Source: Dokdonella sp. (lineage in GTDB: Bacteria; Pseudomonadota; Gammaproteobacteria; Xanthomonadales; Rhodanobacteraceae). From it: a stretch of DNA of 64,000 nucleotides. The position numbers were made by a program, and so were the translations under genes. Below, one piece after another: positions 1 to 14,714 of the stretch (positions within the stretch are counted from its first letter, which is position 1; each line of letters begins with the position of its first letter). The notes below the pieces were generated by a model, which was not told where the DNA came from, searched no databases, and worked only from the letters and a program-made list of their open reading frames with translations. The stretch spans positions 78,416-142,415 of the forward strand of contig NZ_JAGIAG010000007.1 of NCBI RefSeq assembly GCF_017744955.1, read 5' to 3'.

Positions 1-1431
1 GACGTCAGCCACGAACTGCGCACGCCGGTGATGCTGGTGTCGCTGCCGCTGCAGGAGTTGCAGGCGCACGCCGGCGCACTCGGCGCGGCCGAGCGCGGAC
101 GGCTGGATCTTTCCTTACGCCAGCTCGATCGCCTGCGCGGGCTGGTCGAACAATTGGTCGGGCTGGTGCAGGCCGAATCCGGCCAGATGCGCCTGCGCCT
201 GCGCCGGCTCGACCTGCCGGCGCTGCTCGGCGACATCGTCGCCGGCTATCGCCCGATGATCGAGCGCGTCGGCGCCGAGCTGGTGCTGGAGGCCGATCCG
301 GAACACTGCGTGCTGTTCGGCGACCGCCAGCACCTGACCACGGTGTTCGGCAACCTGATCGACAACGCGATCAAGCACGCGCCGCCCGGCAGCCGCGTGA
401 CGGTGCGCCTGCACGGCAACGACGAGCACGCGGTGGTCGAAGTACAGGACCAGGGACCCGGCTTCGATCCGACGCTCGCCGCGCAATTGTTCGAGCGCTT
501 CTTCCGCGTCGAGGGACCGCCGCGCCAGGGCCGCGAAGGGCTCGGCATCGGGCTGGCGCTGGCGCGCGAGCTGGTGGAGCTGCACGGCGGCCGCATCGCC
601 GCCGCCAGCGCGCGCGGCGCCGGCGCCACCTTCCGCGTCGAGCTGCCGCTCGGCAGCGCGCATGTCGCGCTGGACGAACTCGCGCTCGACGGCGCGGCCC
701 AGGAATCGCCGCCGCGGAGCGAAACGCACCGCGACGGCAGCGGCCGCGTGCTGCTGGTCGAGGACCATCCCGACCTCGCCGCCTATCTCGCCGAGCGCCT
801 CGGCGAGCGCGTGCCGGTGGTGTGCGCCGCCAGCGCCGAACAGGCCTGGCGGATGCTCGCCGACGACGCCGGCATCCGGCTGGTGGTCAGCGACGTCGTG
901 CTGCCGGGCATCAGCGGCGTAGATCTGTGCCGCCGCCTGGCCGACTCGGCGGAGGCCGAGCGCCGGCCGGTGATCCTGATTTCCGCCAAGGCGGCCGACG
1001 TCGATCGCGAGGCCGGCCTCGCCGCCGGCGCCTGCGCGTACCTCGCCAAGCCCTTCAGCTTCGAGACGCTGCTCGACGCGATCGAGCGCGCCTGGCCGGC
1101 GGCCGCTCCGCGCCTGGCCACACCGCCGGCCGACGGCGCGGACGTCGATCCGCTGCTCGGCATCGCGCTCGACCGGCTCGAGCAGGCCGACTTCTCCATC
1201 GCCGACTGGGCCGGGCGGGCGCACCTGTCCGAGCGCCAGCTGCGCCGCCGCGTGCACGAGCTGAGCGGCCAGTCGCCGCAGACCTGGCTGCGCGAACAGC
1301 GCCTGCTGCGCGTGCGCCACCTGCTGCGCAGCGGCGCCTGCAAGACGCTGGCCGAGGCCGGCGCGCGCTGCGGACTGGACAACCCGGCCTACCTCTACCG
1401 CAGCTATCGCGCGCGCTTCGGCGAACACTGA
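1..1431 (+). CDS. Hybrid sensor histidine kinase / response regulator with AraC-type DNA-binding domain (5' truncated)
   Basis: The reading frame is open from base 1. The first codons encode the H-box SHELRTP, so the sensor part lies outside the window. Next come an ATPase domain with an N-box (GNLIDNAIKHAP, around bases 350-395), a G1 box (DQGPGFD) and a G2 box (GLGIGLALA). A receiver domain follows (LLVEDHPD onward, about bases 750-1095), with the likely phosphoacceptor Asp at 892-894 in VVSDVVLPG and Lys in LAKPFS. The last ~90 codons form an AraC-type helix-turn-helix (SERQLRRRVHEL ... AYLYRSYRARFGEH). Kinase, receiver and DNA-binding output in one chain is the layout of hybrid two-component systems that control neighbouring secreted-protein or polysaccharide genes. 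The two beta-helix genes downstream are the natural candidate targets (inference). The signal it senses cannot be seen here. Confidence 0.93.
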   Translation, partial: DVSHELRTPVMLVSLPLQELQAHAGALGAAERGRLDLSLRQLDRLRGLVEQLVGLVQAESGQMRLRLRRLDLPALLGDIVAGYRPMIERVGAELVLEADPEHCVLFGDRQHLTTVFGNLIDNAIKHAPPGSRVTVRLHGNDEHAVVEVQDQGPGFDPTLAAQLFERFFRVEGPPRQGREGLGIGLALARELVELHGGRIAAASARGAGATFRVELPLGSAHVALDELALDGAAQESPPRSETHRDGSGRVLLVEDHPDLAAYLAERLGERVPVVCAASAEQAWRMLADDAGIRLVVSDVVLPGISGVDLCRRLADSAEAERRPVILISAKAADVDREAGLAAGACAYLAKPFSFETLLDAIERAWPAAAPRLATPPADGADVDPLLGIALDRLEQADFSIADWAGRAHLSERQLRRRVHELSGQSPQTWLREQRLLRVRHLLRSGACKTLAEAGARCGLDNPAYLYRSYRARFGEH

Positions 1432-1460
1432 GGCGTCCGCAACTCGTTGATCTTCTGCGA

Positions 1461-1492
1461 ATGTCCGTTTCGCGACGGACACGATGTCCGTT
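1461..1492. promoter_or_regulatory. Clustered TGTCCGT repeats, candidate operator
   Basis: The 9-mer ATGTCCGTT occurs at 1461-1469 and again at 1484-1492, a spacing of 23 bases or about two helical turns. An inverted copy (ACGGACAC) lies between them at 1475-1482, so 1463-1480 also forms a 6-bp hairpin. The cluster sits just after an AraC-type regulator gene and about 140 bases before a secreted-protein gene. AraC proteins typically bind paired direct repeats. The assignment is inferred from position and geometry. Confidence 0.4.
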
Positions 1493-1630
1493 GCGTGCAT
1501 GCCGGCGTCCGCTCAGGACATGGGCAGTTCCGGTGCGTTCGACCACGATCGCGGCAGGGTCCGCTGCCACCCGTTCCTCCTGCGACGCGCACGCGGGCGG
1601 GCCGCGCAGGACCGATCACGGAGAACGTTC

Positions 1631-4600
1631 ATGACGAACCTCGCACGTCGGGGAAGGCACTCGCGTCGGTGGCTGCTGCTGTTGCTGTGCGGCGTCGGCG
1701 CACCGGCGCTGGCGGATACCTTCACCGTCACCACCACCGCCGACAGCGGCCCCGGCAGCCTGCGACAGGCCATGCTGGACGCGGCGGCGAGCGCGCAGGA
1801 GAGCACAATCGCGTTCGCGTCGTCGGCCGACGGCGTGATCACGCTGGCCTCGCCGCTGCCGCCGCTGACGGCCGGCGGCGGGGATCTCACCGTCACCGGC
1901 AACGGCGCGGCCAATACGGTCATCGACGGCGCCCAGGCGCATCGGCCGTTCACCGCCGAGAGCGCGCCGGGCCTGAACTTCACCTTGCGGCACCTGACCG
2001 TGCGCAACGGGCGCGGCGGCGGCAGCTCGCTCTATGGCGGCGCGATCTACTTCTCCGGCGCGTCGCTGACCATCGACGGCGTCGATTTTTCCGGCAATGT
2101 TTCCGGCGGCGGCGGTTCGTCGGGTGACGGCGGGGCGATCTTCGCCTCCGCGAGGGTGACCATCGAGAACAGCCTGTTCGCGGCCAATCGCGCCAGCGTC
2201 GGCGGTGCGTTCGAAATCTGGGACGGGCCGCTGCTGGTGCGCAACACCACGGTCACCCGTACCGAAGGAAACAACACCGTCATCGTGTTCGGCGGCGCCG
2301 CCGGCGCGCAGGCGCGGCTGGTCAACGCGACGGTGGTCGGCAACGAGGCGCGCGGCATCCGCTTGCGCATGAACGCGTCGTTGTCGATCACCAACTCGCT
2401 GGTGGTCGGCAACGGCGCCAACGACATCGGCACCACGGACAGCGCGACGGTCGACCTCGCGACGTCGTTCAACAACGTGATCGGCGTCCAGTCCGGCACG
2501 GGCTTCGCCGACGGCAGCAACGGCAACCGGGTCGGCGTGACCGACGCCCGGGTCGGTCCGCTCGGCGACTACGGCGGCGCCACGCGCACCGTGGCGCTGC
2601 TGCCCGGCAGTCCGGCGCTGAACGCCGGCACCGCCAATGGCAGCGACGTTCCCGCCGTCGACCAGCGCGGCCGCGCGCGCGTCGGCACGCCGGACGTCGG
2701 CGCGTTCGAGTCGCGCGGCTTCGCCTTGATGCGCACCGGCGGCAGCGGGCAGTCGGCCACGGTGAACACGGCCTTCGCCGCTCCGCTGGCGGTGCGGGTC
2801 GTCGCCACCGACGACGGCGAGCCGGTCGAAGGCGGCCGCGTGGTCTTCGACGGGCCGGTCAGCGGCGCCGGCGCCGTGCTGACGCCGTCCGCGATCGACG
2901 CCGGCGGCAACGCGCGGGCGACGGCCGTCGCCAACGACGTCGTCGGCGGTCCGTACACCGTCACCGCCGTCGCGGCCAACGGCGACGGGGCGGCGCTGCG
3001 CGCGGAGTTCTCGCTGACCAACCTCGACGGCAGCTGCGCCGCGTTCGTCTTTCCCTACACGCTGTCCGGCACCGACAACGCCGCGCGCGTGGCCGAACTG
3101 CGCCAGGCGATCGAGTGCGCCAACGCCAACGGCAGCGACGATGCGATCGACCTCGGCGGCGCCACGCTGGTGTTCGCCGACGCGCCGTACGTCGACTCGA
3201 ATGGCGTCGATGCGCTGCCGGTCGTCACCAGCGCGCTCACCCTGCGCAACGGCGCGCTGGAGCGCGCGGCGTCGGCGCCGGCGTTCCGTTTCCTCGACGT
3301 GGCCGCAGGCGGCGACTTGACCGTGCACGCGATGCAGCTGCGCAACGGCACGTCCGACGCCGAGGGCGGGGCGATCCGTGCCGACGGCCAGCTGCTGGTG
3401 AAAGCCAGCGTGTTCGAGGACAACCGCGCCGCGACGCGCGGCGGCGCGATCGCGACCCACGCGGCGATGACCATCGTCACCTCGCGCTTCGAACGCAACG
3501 CCGCGGTGGACGGCGCCGCGATCGCCGGCGGAGACGCCGACGCGATTCCCGGCGGCGACGTGACGCTCGTCGCCCAATCGCGCTTCGAGGCGAACGGCGA
3601 CGGCAACAGCCGTTCGGTGATCTGGAACAAGAGCTATTTCGCGATGGTCGGCAGCCTCGTCGCCGGCAACCCGCTGTCCGCCGCGGGCAGCTCGCTGCTG
3701 GCCTTCCACGACGACACCGCCGTGGCGGAACTGCGCAACGTCACGATCGCGGACAACGCGGTGCAGGGCGCGCTGATGTCGTGGCCGCTGCACGGCGTGC
3801 AGCTGCACAACAGCATCGTCTGGGACAACCAGTACGGCAGCCTCGGCAACGTCTCGCCGAACCACAGCATCGTGCCGGGCGCGCCGGCGGTGAACGGCAA
3901 TCTCGACCAGCCGCCCGGCTTCGTCGGCACGCCCGGCGACTATCGCCTCGATGCCGGCAGCCCGGCGATCGACGCCGGCGACAACAACTACGGCTTCAAC
4001 GACGCCTTCGACGCCGACGAGGACGGCGACACCAGCGAGATGGCGCCCGACCTCGCCCTGAATCCGCGTCCGCTCGACGACGCCGGCGTGGTCGACACCG
4101 GCAACGGCGAGGCGCCGGTGATCGACATGGGGGCCTACGAGTACCAGGTCGATTCCGTCGCGGCCGGCATCACCGTCACGCCGACCGGCGGACTGGTCAC
4201 CACCGAGGCCGGCGGCACGGCGACCTTCACCGTGGTGCTCGATCGCTACCCGGGTGCCGACGTCACCGTTCCGGTCAGCAGCAGCGACACCGCCGAAGGC
4301 ACCGTCGCGCCGGCCAGCCTGATCTTCACGCAGGCCGACTGGAACCGGCCGCAGACCGTCACCGTCACCGGCATGGACGACGGCGTCGCCGACGGCGATC
4401 AGGCGTACACGATCGTGACGGGTGCGGCGAGCAGTGCCGATCCCGCCTACGACGGCATCGACGCGCCGGACGTGGCGGTCGTCAACGAGGACGACGACGA
4501 CGCGACCCATCACGTCGGCGGCACCGTCGTCGGCCTCGTCGGCAGCGGTCTCGCGCTGTCGCTCGACGAGGCGGGCGAAACGCTGGCGCTCGACGCCGAC

Positions 4601-5751
4601 GGCAGTTTCGCGTTCGCCGCGGCACTGGCGCCGGGCGCGACATACACGGTCACGGTCGTGACCCAGCCGCACGATCCGGCGCAGGTCTGCGTCGTCGTCA
4701 ACGGCAGCGGCACGATCGGCGGCGCCGACGTCGACGACGTGGTCGTCAACTGCGGCTCGTCGGTCAGCTACGCCGTCGGCGGCACGGTCGTCGGCCTCGC
4801 CGGCGGCGGCCTGATGCTGCAGCTCAACGGCGGCGGCGACCTCGCCGTGTCCGCCGACGGCGACTACGCGTTCCCGTCGCGCCTCGTCGACGGCGCCGGC
4901 TACGTCGTCACCGTCAAGACGCAGCCGCAGGGCCAGCTGTGCACGCTCGCCCACGCGACCGGCGCGATCGCCGGCGCCGACGTCACCGACGTGGACGTGA
5001 GCTGCGCGCCGTTGCAGGCGAACCTGCATCTCAGCGTGGACGATGGCCATGCGTTCGCGCGCTACGGATACGTGCGCGACTACTTCGTCACGCTCGGCAA
5101 CACCGGCAATGCCGCCGCCGACGGCGTGGCGATCGCCGCCGTCTTCAGCGCGGCTTTCGACGTGCCGAACGTGCATTGGCAATGCCTCGGCGGCGCGGCG
5201 AGTTGCAGCGGCAGCGGATCGGGCGGCTTCTCCGACAGCGCGAACATGGCGGCCAACGGCAGCGTGACGTGGATCGTCAGCGTGCCGGTGCTCGGCGGCA
5301 GCGGCGAATCCGCAGCGACCTTCACGGTCGGCGGCAGCGACGTCGCGGACGCCGCCGACACCGACACGCTGGTCATCTTCCGCGACGGCAACGACGTGCC
5401 CTACGGCGACGGCACCGAGTCGCTGCGCCTGGACGACGAGCAGAGCAGCGTGTCGATCGACTGGCCGCCGGCGAGCGGCGAAGGCGTCCGTCGCGTGCGC
5501 ATGCTGGAAACGCCGCTCGGCCGAGTCGAAGTGCAGAGCCTGATCTGGCAAGGCGCCGACTTCGTGCGCCTGCTCGGCACCGATGCGGTCGGTCGACAGC
5601 AGGTCAGCGACTGGGCCGCAGTGACCGCCGGCACGCCGCTGGTCGTCGGCCTCGTCGCCGGTGACGGCGGGACTTCCCTCGTGCTGCTGGAAGGCGCGGC
5701 GCGCGCCCTGGCCCTGCCGCAAGGCACGCGCGACAACCCTGGAGACATTCG

Positions 5752-5755
<4 letters not shown>
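1631..5755 (+). CDS. Large secreted beta-helix protein (choice-of-anchor Q type) with Calx-beta-like and DUF11-like modules
   Basis: This 1374-residue protein starts at ATG 1631, preceded by GGAGAACGTTC. In-frame starts further upstream lack a ribosome site and would bury the signal peptide (RRWLLLLLCGVGAPALA, then D). The mature protein opens with TVTTTADSGPGSLRQAM, the hallmark of parallel beta-helix repeat proteins. A first helix (~30-300) ends at DVGAFES. An Ig-like segment (~350-460) and a second helix (~470-835) follow. A Calx-beta-like domain (~844-953) comes next, then two copies of an ~80-residue GGTVVGL module (~958-1120) and a DUF11-like domain (~1130-1250) ending in VIFRDG. A tail of ~115 residues follows. 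The protein is probably exported and surface-exposed; no enzymatic residues are evident. Its stop overlaps the next start as ATGA, so the two genes are translationally coupled. Confidence 0.85.
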
Positions 5756-10615
<4,860 letters not shown>

Positions 10616-10679
10616 CGATCGGGCGCAGGGTTCTTCGATCGCCGATTGCCTCGATCCGCCGGCAATCGCGGATCGGGGC

Positions 10680-10701
10680 GGACGTGCCGCACGGCACGTC
10701 C
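10680..10701. repeat. Inverted repeat downstream of katG
   Basis: A 10-bp inverted repeat, GGACGTGCCG with its complement, is separated by 2 bases and lies 65 bases after the katG stop. There is no T-run, so a factor-independent terminator is not supported. It could be a protein-binding palindrome or an RNA hairpin in the katG 3' end. Apart from this and the gcd promoter, the 365-base gap between katG and gcd holds nothing I recognise. Confidence 0.35.
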
Positions 10702-10780
10702 GGATCGCGCCCGCGTTCGCGGACGCGTCGAGAACATCCGCATCCCCTTCGCCGCCGATCGACCGCTCCCGGACGGCCGT

Positions 10781-10807
10781 GAAGGAAACGCTCCCGGTTC
10801 TTCGTAC
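10781..10807 (+). promoter_or_regulatory. Candidate ECF-type promoter of gcd (GAAGGA-N16-CGTAC)
   Basis: GAAGGA, 16 bases, then CGTAC. The 11 bases up to the end (GTTCTTCGTAC) are identical to those of the pqi site at 30241-30251. The 6-16-4 spacing and CGTA -10 element match the architecture of ECF-sigma promoters such as those of SigW. It lies 174 bases before the gcd start. Four other intergenic sites in the window share the same bases and the same spacing. Confidence 0.6.
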
Positions 10808-10980
10808 TTAAAGCCGAACGCTCGCGATCGAGGGGTTCGTCCGTCTGCCGCCGGAGGCTGCTGCAAGCGGACGCCCGTCGCGCATGTCGATGCGGCGCCC
10901 GCCGGCATCGCCGTCGGCGGGCCGCTTCGGCGCGGGGACGCGCGAGCCATACGAGCCAGCAGGATCAGGAGAGGAATGCG

Positions 10981-13398
10981 ATGACGGCCGCCGGTGCACC
11001 CATCAAACCGCAATGGTGGAGCAAGGCGATCGCCTTGGTCATCGCCGTTTCCGGCCTCGTCCTGCTGCTGGGCGGCGGCTATCTGATCACGCTCGGCGGA
11101 AGCGGGTTTCCGGCGATCCTCGGCGCGCTGATGCTGACCAGCGGCGTGCTGCTGCTGCGCGGCAGGCGCAGCGGCGCGCTGGTCTATCTGGCCGTCTTCG
11201 TCGTGTCGCTGATCGTTACGCTGATCGAGTCCGGCGACCGCTTCTGGGGCTGGGTGCCGCGCATGGGCTACGTCACGGGCCTGGCGTTCTTCGTGTCGCT
11301 GATGCTGCCGTCGCTGTACGGCCCGGCGAAGCGCACGCTCGGGCGGCTGCTCGCGGCCGGTTGTCTGCTGTTCGCGGGCGGGGCGTTCGTGGGCGCGTTC
11401 GTGCCGCACTACAGCGACGTGCTGGCCGGGGCGCCGGCGGCTCCGCTCGTCGCGGACGGATCGACGAGCGCGCGCGCGGCGCAGAAGGAGAACGAGTGGA
11501 AGGCCTACGGCCGCGACGACGACGCCACGCGCTATTCGCCGCTGAAGCAGATCACGACGCAGAACGTCGATCGCCTGAAGGTGGCGTGGACGTATCGGAC
11601 CGGCGACCTGCCTCTGCCCGGCAAGCCGAACAAGTGGGCGGCGGAGACGACGCCGATCATGGTCGGCGACGGCCTCTACCTCTGCACGGCGACGAACAAC
11701 CTGATCAAGCTCGATCCGAAGACCGGCAAGGAGCTGTGGAAGTACGACGCCGGCGTGAAGTACGAGAGCATTCCCTACACCGCCGCGTGCCGCGGCGTCA
11801 CGCACTACGTGTCGAAGGTCTCCGCCGAGACGGAGGCCTGCCACGAGCGCGTGTTCGAGGCGACGCTGGACATGCGCATCGTCGCGGTCGACGCCAGGAG
11901 CGGCCGGCCGTGCGAGGGCTTCGGCAGCAACGGCCAGGTCGACCTGACCTTGGGTATGGGCAAGTGGGTTCCGGGACAGATCGCGGTGACCTCGCCGCCG
12001 CCGATCGTCAACGGCACCGTCGTGGTCAACCACCAGGTGCTCGACAACCAGCGCCGCTGGGCGCCGTCGGGCGTGATCCGCGGCTACGACGCGGAGACCG
12101 GCGCGTTCAAGTGGGCCTGGGACGTCAATCATCCGGGCGGCGTCTGGCACGACATCCCGGGGCCGGGCCAGGAATACAGCCGCGGCACGCCGAACTCGTG
12201 GGGCACGATGACGGGCGACGATTCGCTCAATCTGGTCTACGTGCCGATGGGCAATTCCGCCGCCGACTACTACTCCAAGACGCGCACCGACGCGGAGAAC
12301 CGCGTGGCCTCGTCGATCGTCGCGCTCGACGCCGCCACCGGCGAGGAGAAGTGGGTGTTCCAGACCGTGCACGTCGACGCCTGGGACTACGACATCGGCT
12401 CGCAGCCGACGCTGTTCGAATATCCCGGCGCCGGCGGCGAAAAGATTCCGGCGATGTTCATTCCGACCAAGCGCGGCCAGACCTTCGTCGTCGACCGCCG
12501 CAACGGCAAGGCGCTGCTGCCGGTGGAAGAGCGCCCGGCGCCGGCCGGCGACGTGCCGGAGAATTCGCGCGCACCGACGCAGCCGTGGTCGACCGGCATG
12601 CCGCGCCTGGGCTTCGCCGATCTGCGCGAAGCGAGCATGTGGGGCATGACGCCGTTCGATCAGCTGTACTGCCGCATCAAGTTCCGCCAGGCGCACTACG
12701 TCGGCGAGTTCACCCCGCCGATGGCGCCGCCGCAGTCGTGGATCGTCTATCCCGGATACAACGGCGGCAGCGACTGGGGCAGCGTCGCCTACGATCCCAA
12801 TCGCGGCATTCTCGTCGCCAACTGGAACGCGACGCCGATGTACGAGCGTCTGCTCACGCGCGCCGAAGCCGACGCCAAGAAGCTGTACGCGATCGACAAT
12901 CCGAAACACGAAGCCGGCAAGGGCGGCGCGGAAGGCCCCGGCGCGATGGAGGACACGCCCTACGCGGTCGACGTCGCGCCGTTCATCGTGCCGGGGCTCA
13001 ACACCCTGTGCAACGAGCCGCCGTACGGCATGATCACCGCGATCGACATGCACGCGCAGAAGGTGATCTGGCAGCACCCGCTCGGCACCGCGCGCGCGAA
13101 TGGCCCGTTCGGCATCCCGACCTACATGCCGATCAACGTGGGCACGCCCAACAACGGCGGTCCGGCGCTCACCGCGGGCGACCTCGTCTTCGTCGCCGCG
13201 GCGACCGACAACCTTATCCGCGCGCTCGACCTCACCACGGGCAAGGAACTGTGGAGCGACGTCCTTCCCGCCGGAGGCCAGGCCTCGCCGATGACGTACG
13301 CGGTCGACGGCAAGCAGTTCGTGGTGCAGATGGCCGGAGGCCACCACTTCATGATGACGCCGCCGGGCGACTACGTCGTCGCCTACAGCCTGCCGTGA
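10981..13398 (+). CDS. gcd: Membrane-bound PQQ-dependent dehydrogenase, glucose/quinate/shikimate family
   Basis: This 805-residue protein oxidises a sugar or cyclitol in the periplasm with PQQ and passes electrons to ubiquinone. AGGAGAGGAATGCG precedes the start. Residues ~15-140 contain five hydrophobic helices. The rest is the eight-bladed quinoprotein propeller, starting WKAYGRDDDATRYSPL. It contains the family signature NQRRWAPSGVIRGYD and the HVDAWDYD motif (residues ~464-471), whose Asp466 is at the position proposed as catalytic base in the E. coli enzyme (796 residues). Glucose is the most likely substrate, but quinate or shikimate cannot be excluded. The ubiquinol it produces could feed the cyo oxidase encoded at 25878-29893, whose promoter has the same signature. 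PQQ synthesis genes are not in the window. Confidence 0.93.
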   Translation: MTAAGAPIKPQWWSKAIALVIAVSGLVLLLGGGYLITLGGSGFPAILGALMLTSGVLLLRGRRSGALVYLAVFVVSLIVTLIESGDRFWGWVPRMGYVTGLAFFVSLMLPSLYGPAKRTLGRLLAAGCLLFAGGAFVGAFVPHYSDVLAGAPAAPLVADGSTSARAAQKENEWKAYGRDDDATRYSPLKQITTQNVDRLKVAWTYRTGDLPLPGKPNKWAAETTPIMVGDGLYLCTATNNLIKLDPKTGKELWKYDAGVKYESIPYTAACRGVTHYVSKVSAETEACHERVFEATLDMRIVAVDARSGRPCEGFGSNGQVDLTLGMGKWVPGQIAVTSPPPIVNGTVVVNHQVLDNQRRWAPSGVIRGYDAETGAFKWAWDVNHPGGVWHDIPGPGQEYSRGTPNSWGTMTGDDSLNLVYVPMGNSAADYYSKTRTDAENRVASSIVALDAATGEEKWVFQTVHVDAWDYDIGSQPTLFEYPGAGGEKIPAMFIPTKRGQTFVVDRRNGKALLPVEERPAPAGDVPENSRAPTQPWSTGMPRLGFADLREASMWGMTPFDQLYCRIKFRQAHYVGEFTPPMAPPQSWIVYPGYNGGSDWGSVAYDPNRGILVANWNATPMYERLLTRAEADAKKLYAIDNPKHEAGKGGAEGPGAMEDTPYAVDVAPFIVPGLNTLCNEPPYGMITAIDMHAQKVIWQHPLGTARANGPFGIPTYMPINVGTPNNGGPALTAGDLVFVAAATDNLIRALDLTTGKELWSDVLPAGGQASPMTYAVDGKQFVVQMAGGHHFMMTPPGDYVVAYSLP

Positions 13399-13571
13399 CC
13401 GCATGCCGCGACGTCTGGCGCCGCATGCACCGATCGCCCGCCGCGGCGGATGCCGGGGCGTGATCGAGCGCCGCGGCGCCGGCCGGAATGCCGGGCGCGA
13501 CGAGCCGTCGTTCGTCGCGCCGTTCGAGACCAACCCCAGCGCACACGGACCGGCGCTGTAGAGCACGCGTC

Positions 13572-13615
13572 GCGCCGCACATGGATGTGCGGCGCTCCGA
13601 GGCGATCTGCCTCGG
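13572..13615. repeat. Two adjacent inverted repeats ahead of the TrmB/LuxR regulator gene
   Basis: A perfect inverted repeat with 11-bp arms (GCGCCGCACAT and its complement, 2-base centre, 13572-13595) is followed directly by a second with 7-bp arms (CCGAGGC/GCCTCGG, 13597-13615). They lie between gcd and the regulator start. There is no T-run. They could be an autoregulatory operator, a leader structure, or a gcd 3' hairpin. Confidence 0.4.
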
Positions 13616-13643
13616 GCGCTCGCGCCGTCTCCCGATCTTCCTC

Positions 13644-14654
13644 ATGACTTTCCATCCGCCATCCGACAGCGACGCCCTGCGCCTGGTCGATCTCACCGCC
13701 GAGGAGCTGCGCCTGTACGAGATCCTGCTGCGACAGCCGGACAGCGCGCTGCAGGAACTCGTCGCCGGCGGCTGGGTGCAGGCCGATGCGGAGCGCGTGC
13801 TGCGCGCGATCGAGCGCAAGGGACTGGCCAGCCGTTCGCTGCAACAGCCGCCGCGCTATCGCGCGACGCCGCCGGACGTCTGCCTCGGCCCGCTGGTCGG
13901 CAGGCAGCAGCGCGGCGTGCAGTCGGCGCGCCGGCTGCTGGAGCGGCTCGGCGCGATCCGGCCGCGGAGCGAGGTCGGGTACGAGGAGGTGCAGGCCGAG
14001 ATCGTCACCGGCCAGCGTTCGCTGGCGCAGGCGATGGAGCGGCTGTACGCCTCGGCGCAGGAAGAAGTGCTCCGTCTGGAGCGGTCGCCGTACGTCGACG
14101 AGCTGACCGGGCAAGGCGAGCAGAACACGCCGCCGCCGCGCCAGGGCGTGCGCTGCCGCACGATCCTCGATACCGATGCGTTGGCGGCGCCGGGTCGGCA
14201 GGAGCAGGCGCACGTCCAGATCGGCCGGGGCGAAGAGATCCGCATCGGTTCGGGCGTTCCCGCCCAGGTTCTGATCGTCGACCGCCGCGTCGCGCTGGTG
14301 CCGCTGCACGTCGACTGCGCCGCGCAGGTCGGCCTGCTGCTGCATCCGTCACGGCTGTTCGACGCGGTGCACGCGTTGTTCGAGCTGCTCTGGAAGCAGG
14401 CCGTCTCGTTCGGCGCCGACGACGCGCGCGACAGGATGGACAAGGAAGTGCAGGAACTCGTCGCGGTGCTGTCGACCGGCAGCAAGGACAAGGTGGCGGC
14501 GAGCCAGCTCGGTCTTTCCGCGCGCACTCTCGAGCGGCGCGTCCAGGACATGTATCAGCACCTGCACGCGCGCTCGCGCTTCCAGGCCGGATGGAACGCC
14601 GCGCTGAGATCGCTCGAAAACGGGCCGGGAAGAAAGTCGCCCGGATCGGGCTGA
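13644..14654 (+). CDS. Transcriptional regulator with TrmB-like N-terminus and LuxR-type C-terminal helix-turn-helix
   Basis: This protein of about 336 residues has a TrmB-like winged-helix segment near the N-terminus (LRLYEILLRQPDSALQELVAG ... RAIERKGLASRS, residues ~15-65). The middle region resembles TrmB-associated effector domains. The C-terminus (~285-330) is LuxR-like (KDKVAASQLGLSARTLERRVQDM). This combination is common in actinomycetes and less usual here. The start at 13644 has no clear ribosome site; an in-frame ATG at 13581 falls inside the hairpin cluster, so I prefer 13644. The target genes are unknown; gcd upstream and the divergent-tail efflux operon downstream are neighbours only. 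Confidence 0.72.
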   Translation: MTFHPPSDSDALRLVDLTAEELRLYEILLRQPDSALQELVAGGWVQADAERVLRAIERKGLASRSLQQPPRYRATPPDVCLGPLVGRQQRGVQSARRLLERLGAIRPRSEVGYEEVQAEIVTGQRSLAQAMERLYASAQEEVLRLERSPYVDELTGQGEQNTPPPRQGVRCRTILDTDALAAPGRQEQAHVQIGRGEEIRIGSGVPAQVLIVDRRVALVPLHVDCAAQVGLLLHPSRLFDAVHALFELLWKQAVSFGADDARDRMDKEVQELVAVLSTGSKDKVAASQLGLSARTLERRVQDMYQHLHARSRFQAGWNAALRSLENGPGRKSPGSG

Positions 14655-14714
14655 CGACGGTCGGGCGCGCTGCGCCGGCGGAGGCGGCCGGCGCGCGATC
14701 CTCCTCGCCGCGCG

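Noticed and set aside
28..1431. Start of the histidine kinase at the first ATG (base 28)
   Set aside because: The H-box lies before it in the same open frame, so the gene begins upstream of the window.
1616..5722. Open frame of 1368 codons on the minus strand
   Set aside because: Antisense to the beta-helix gene; Arg/Ala/Asp-rich with no domain, signal or ribosome site. It is a GC-rich shadow.
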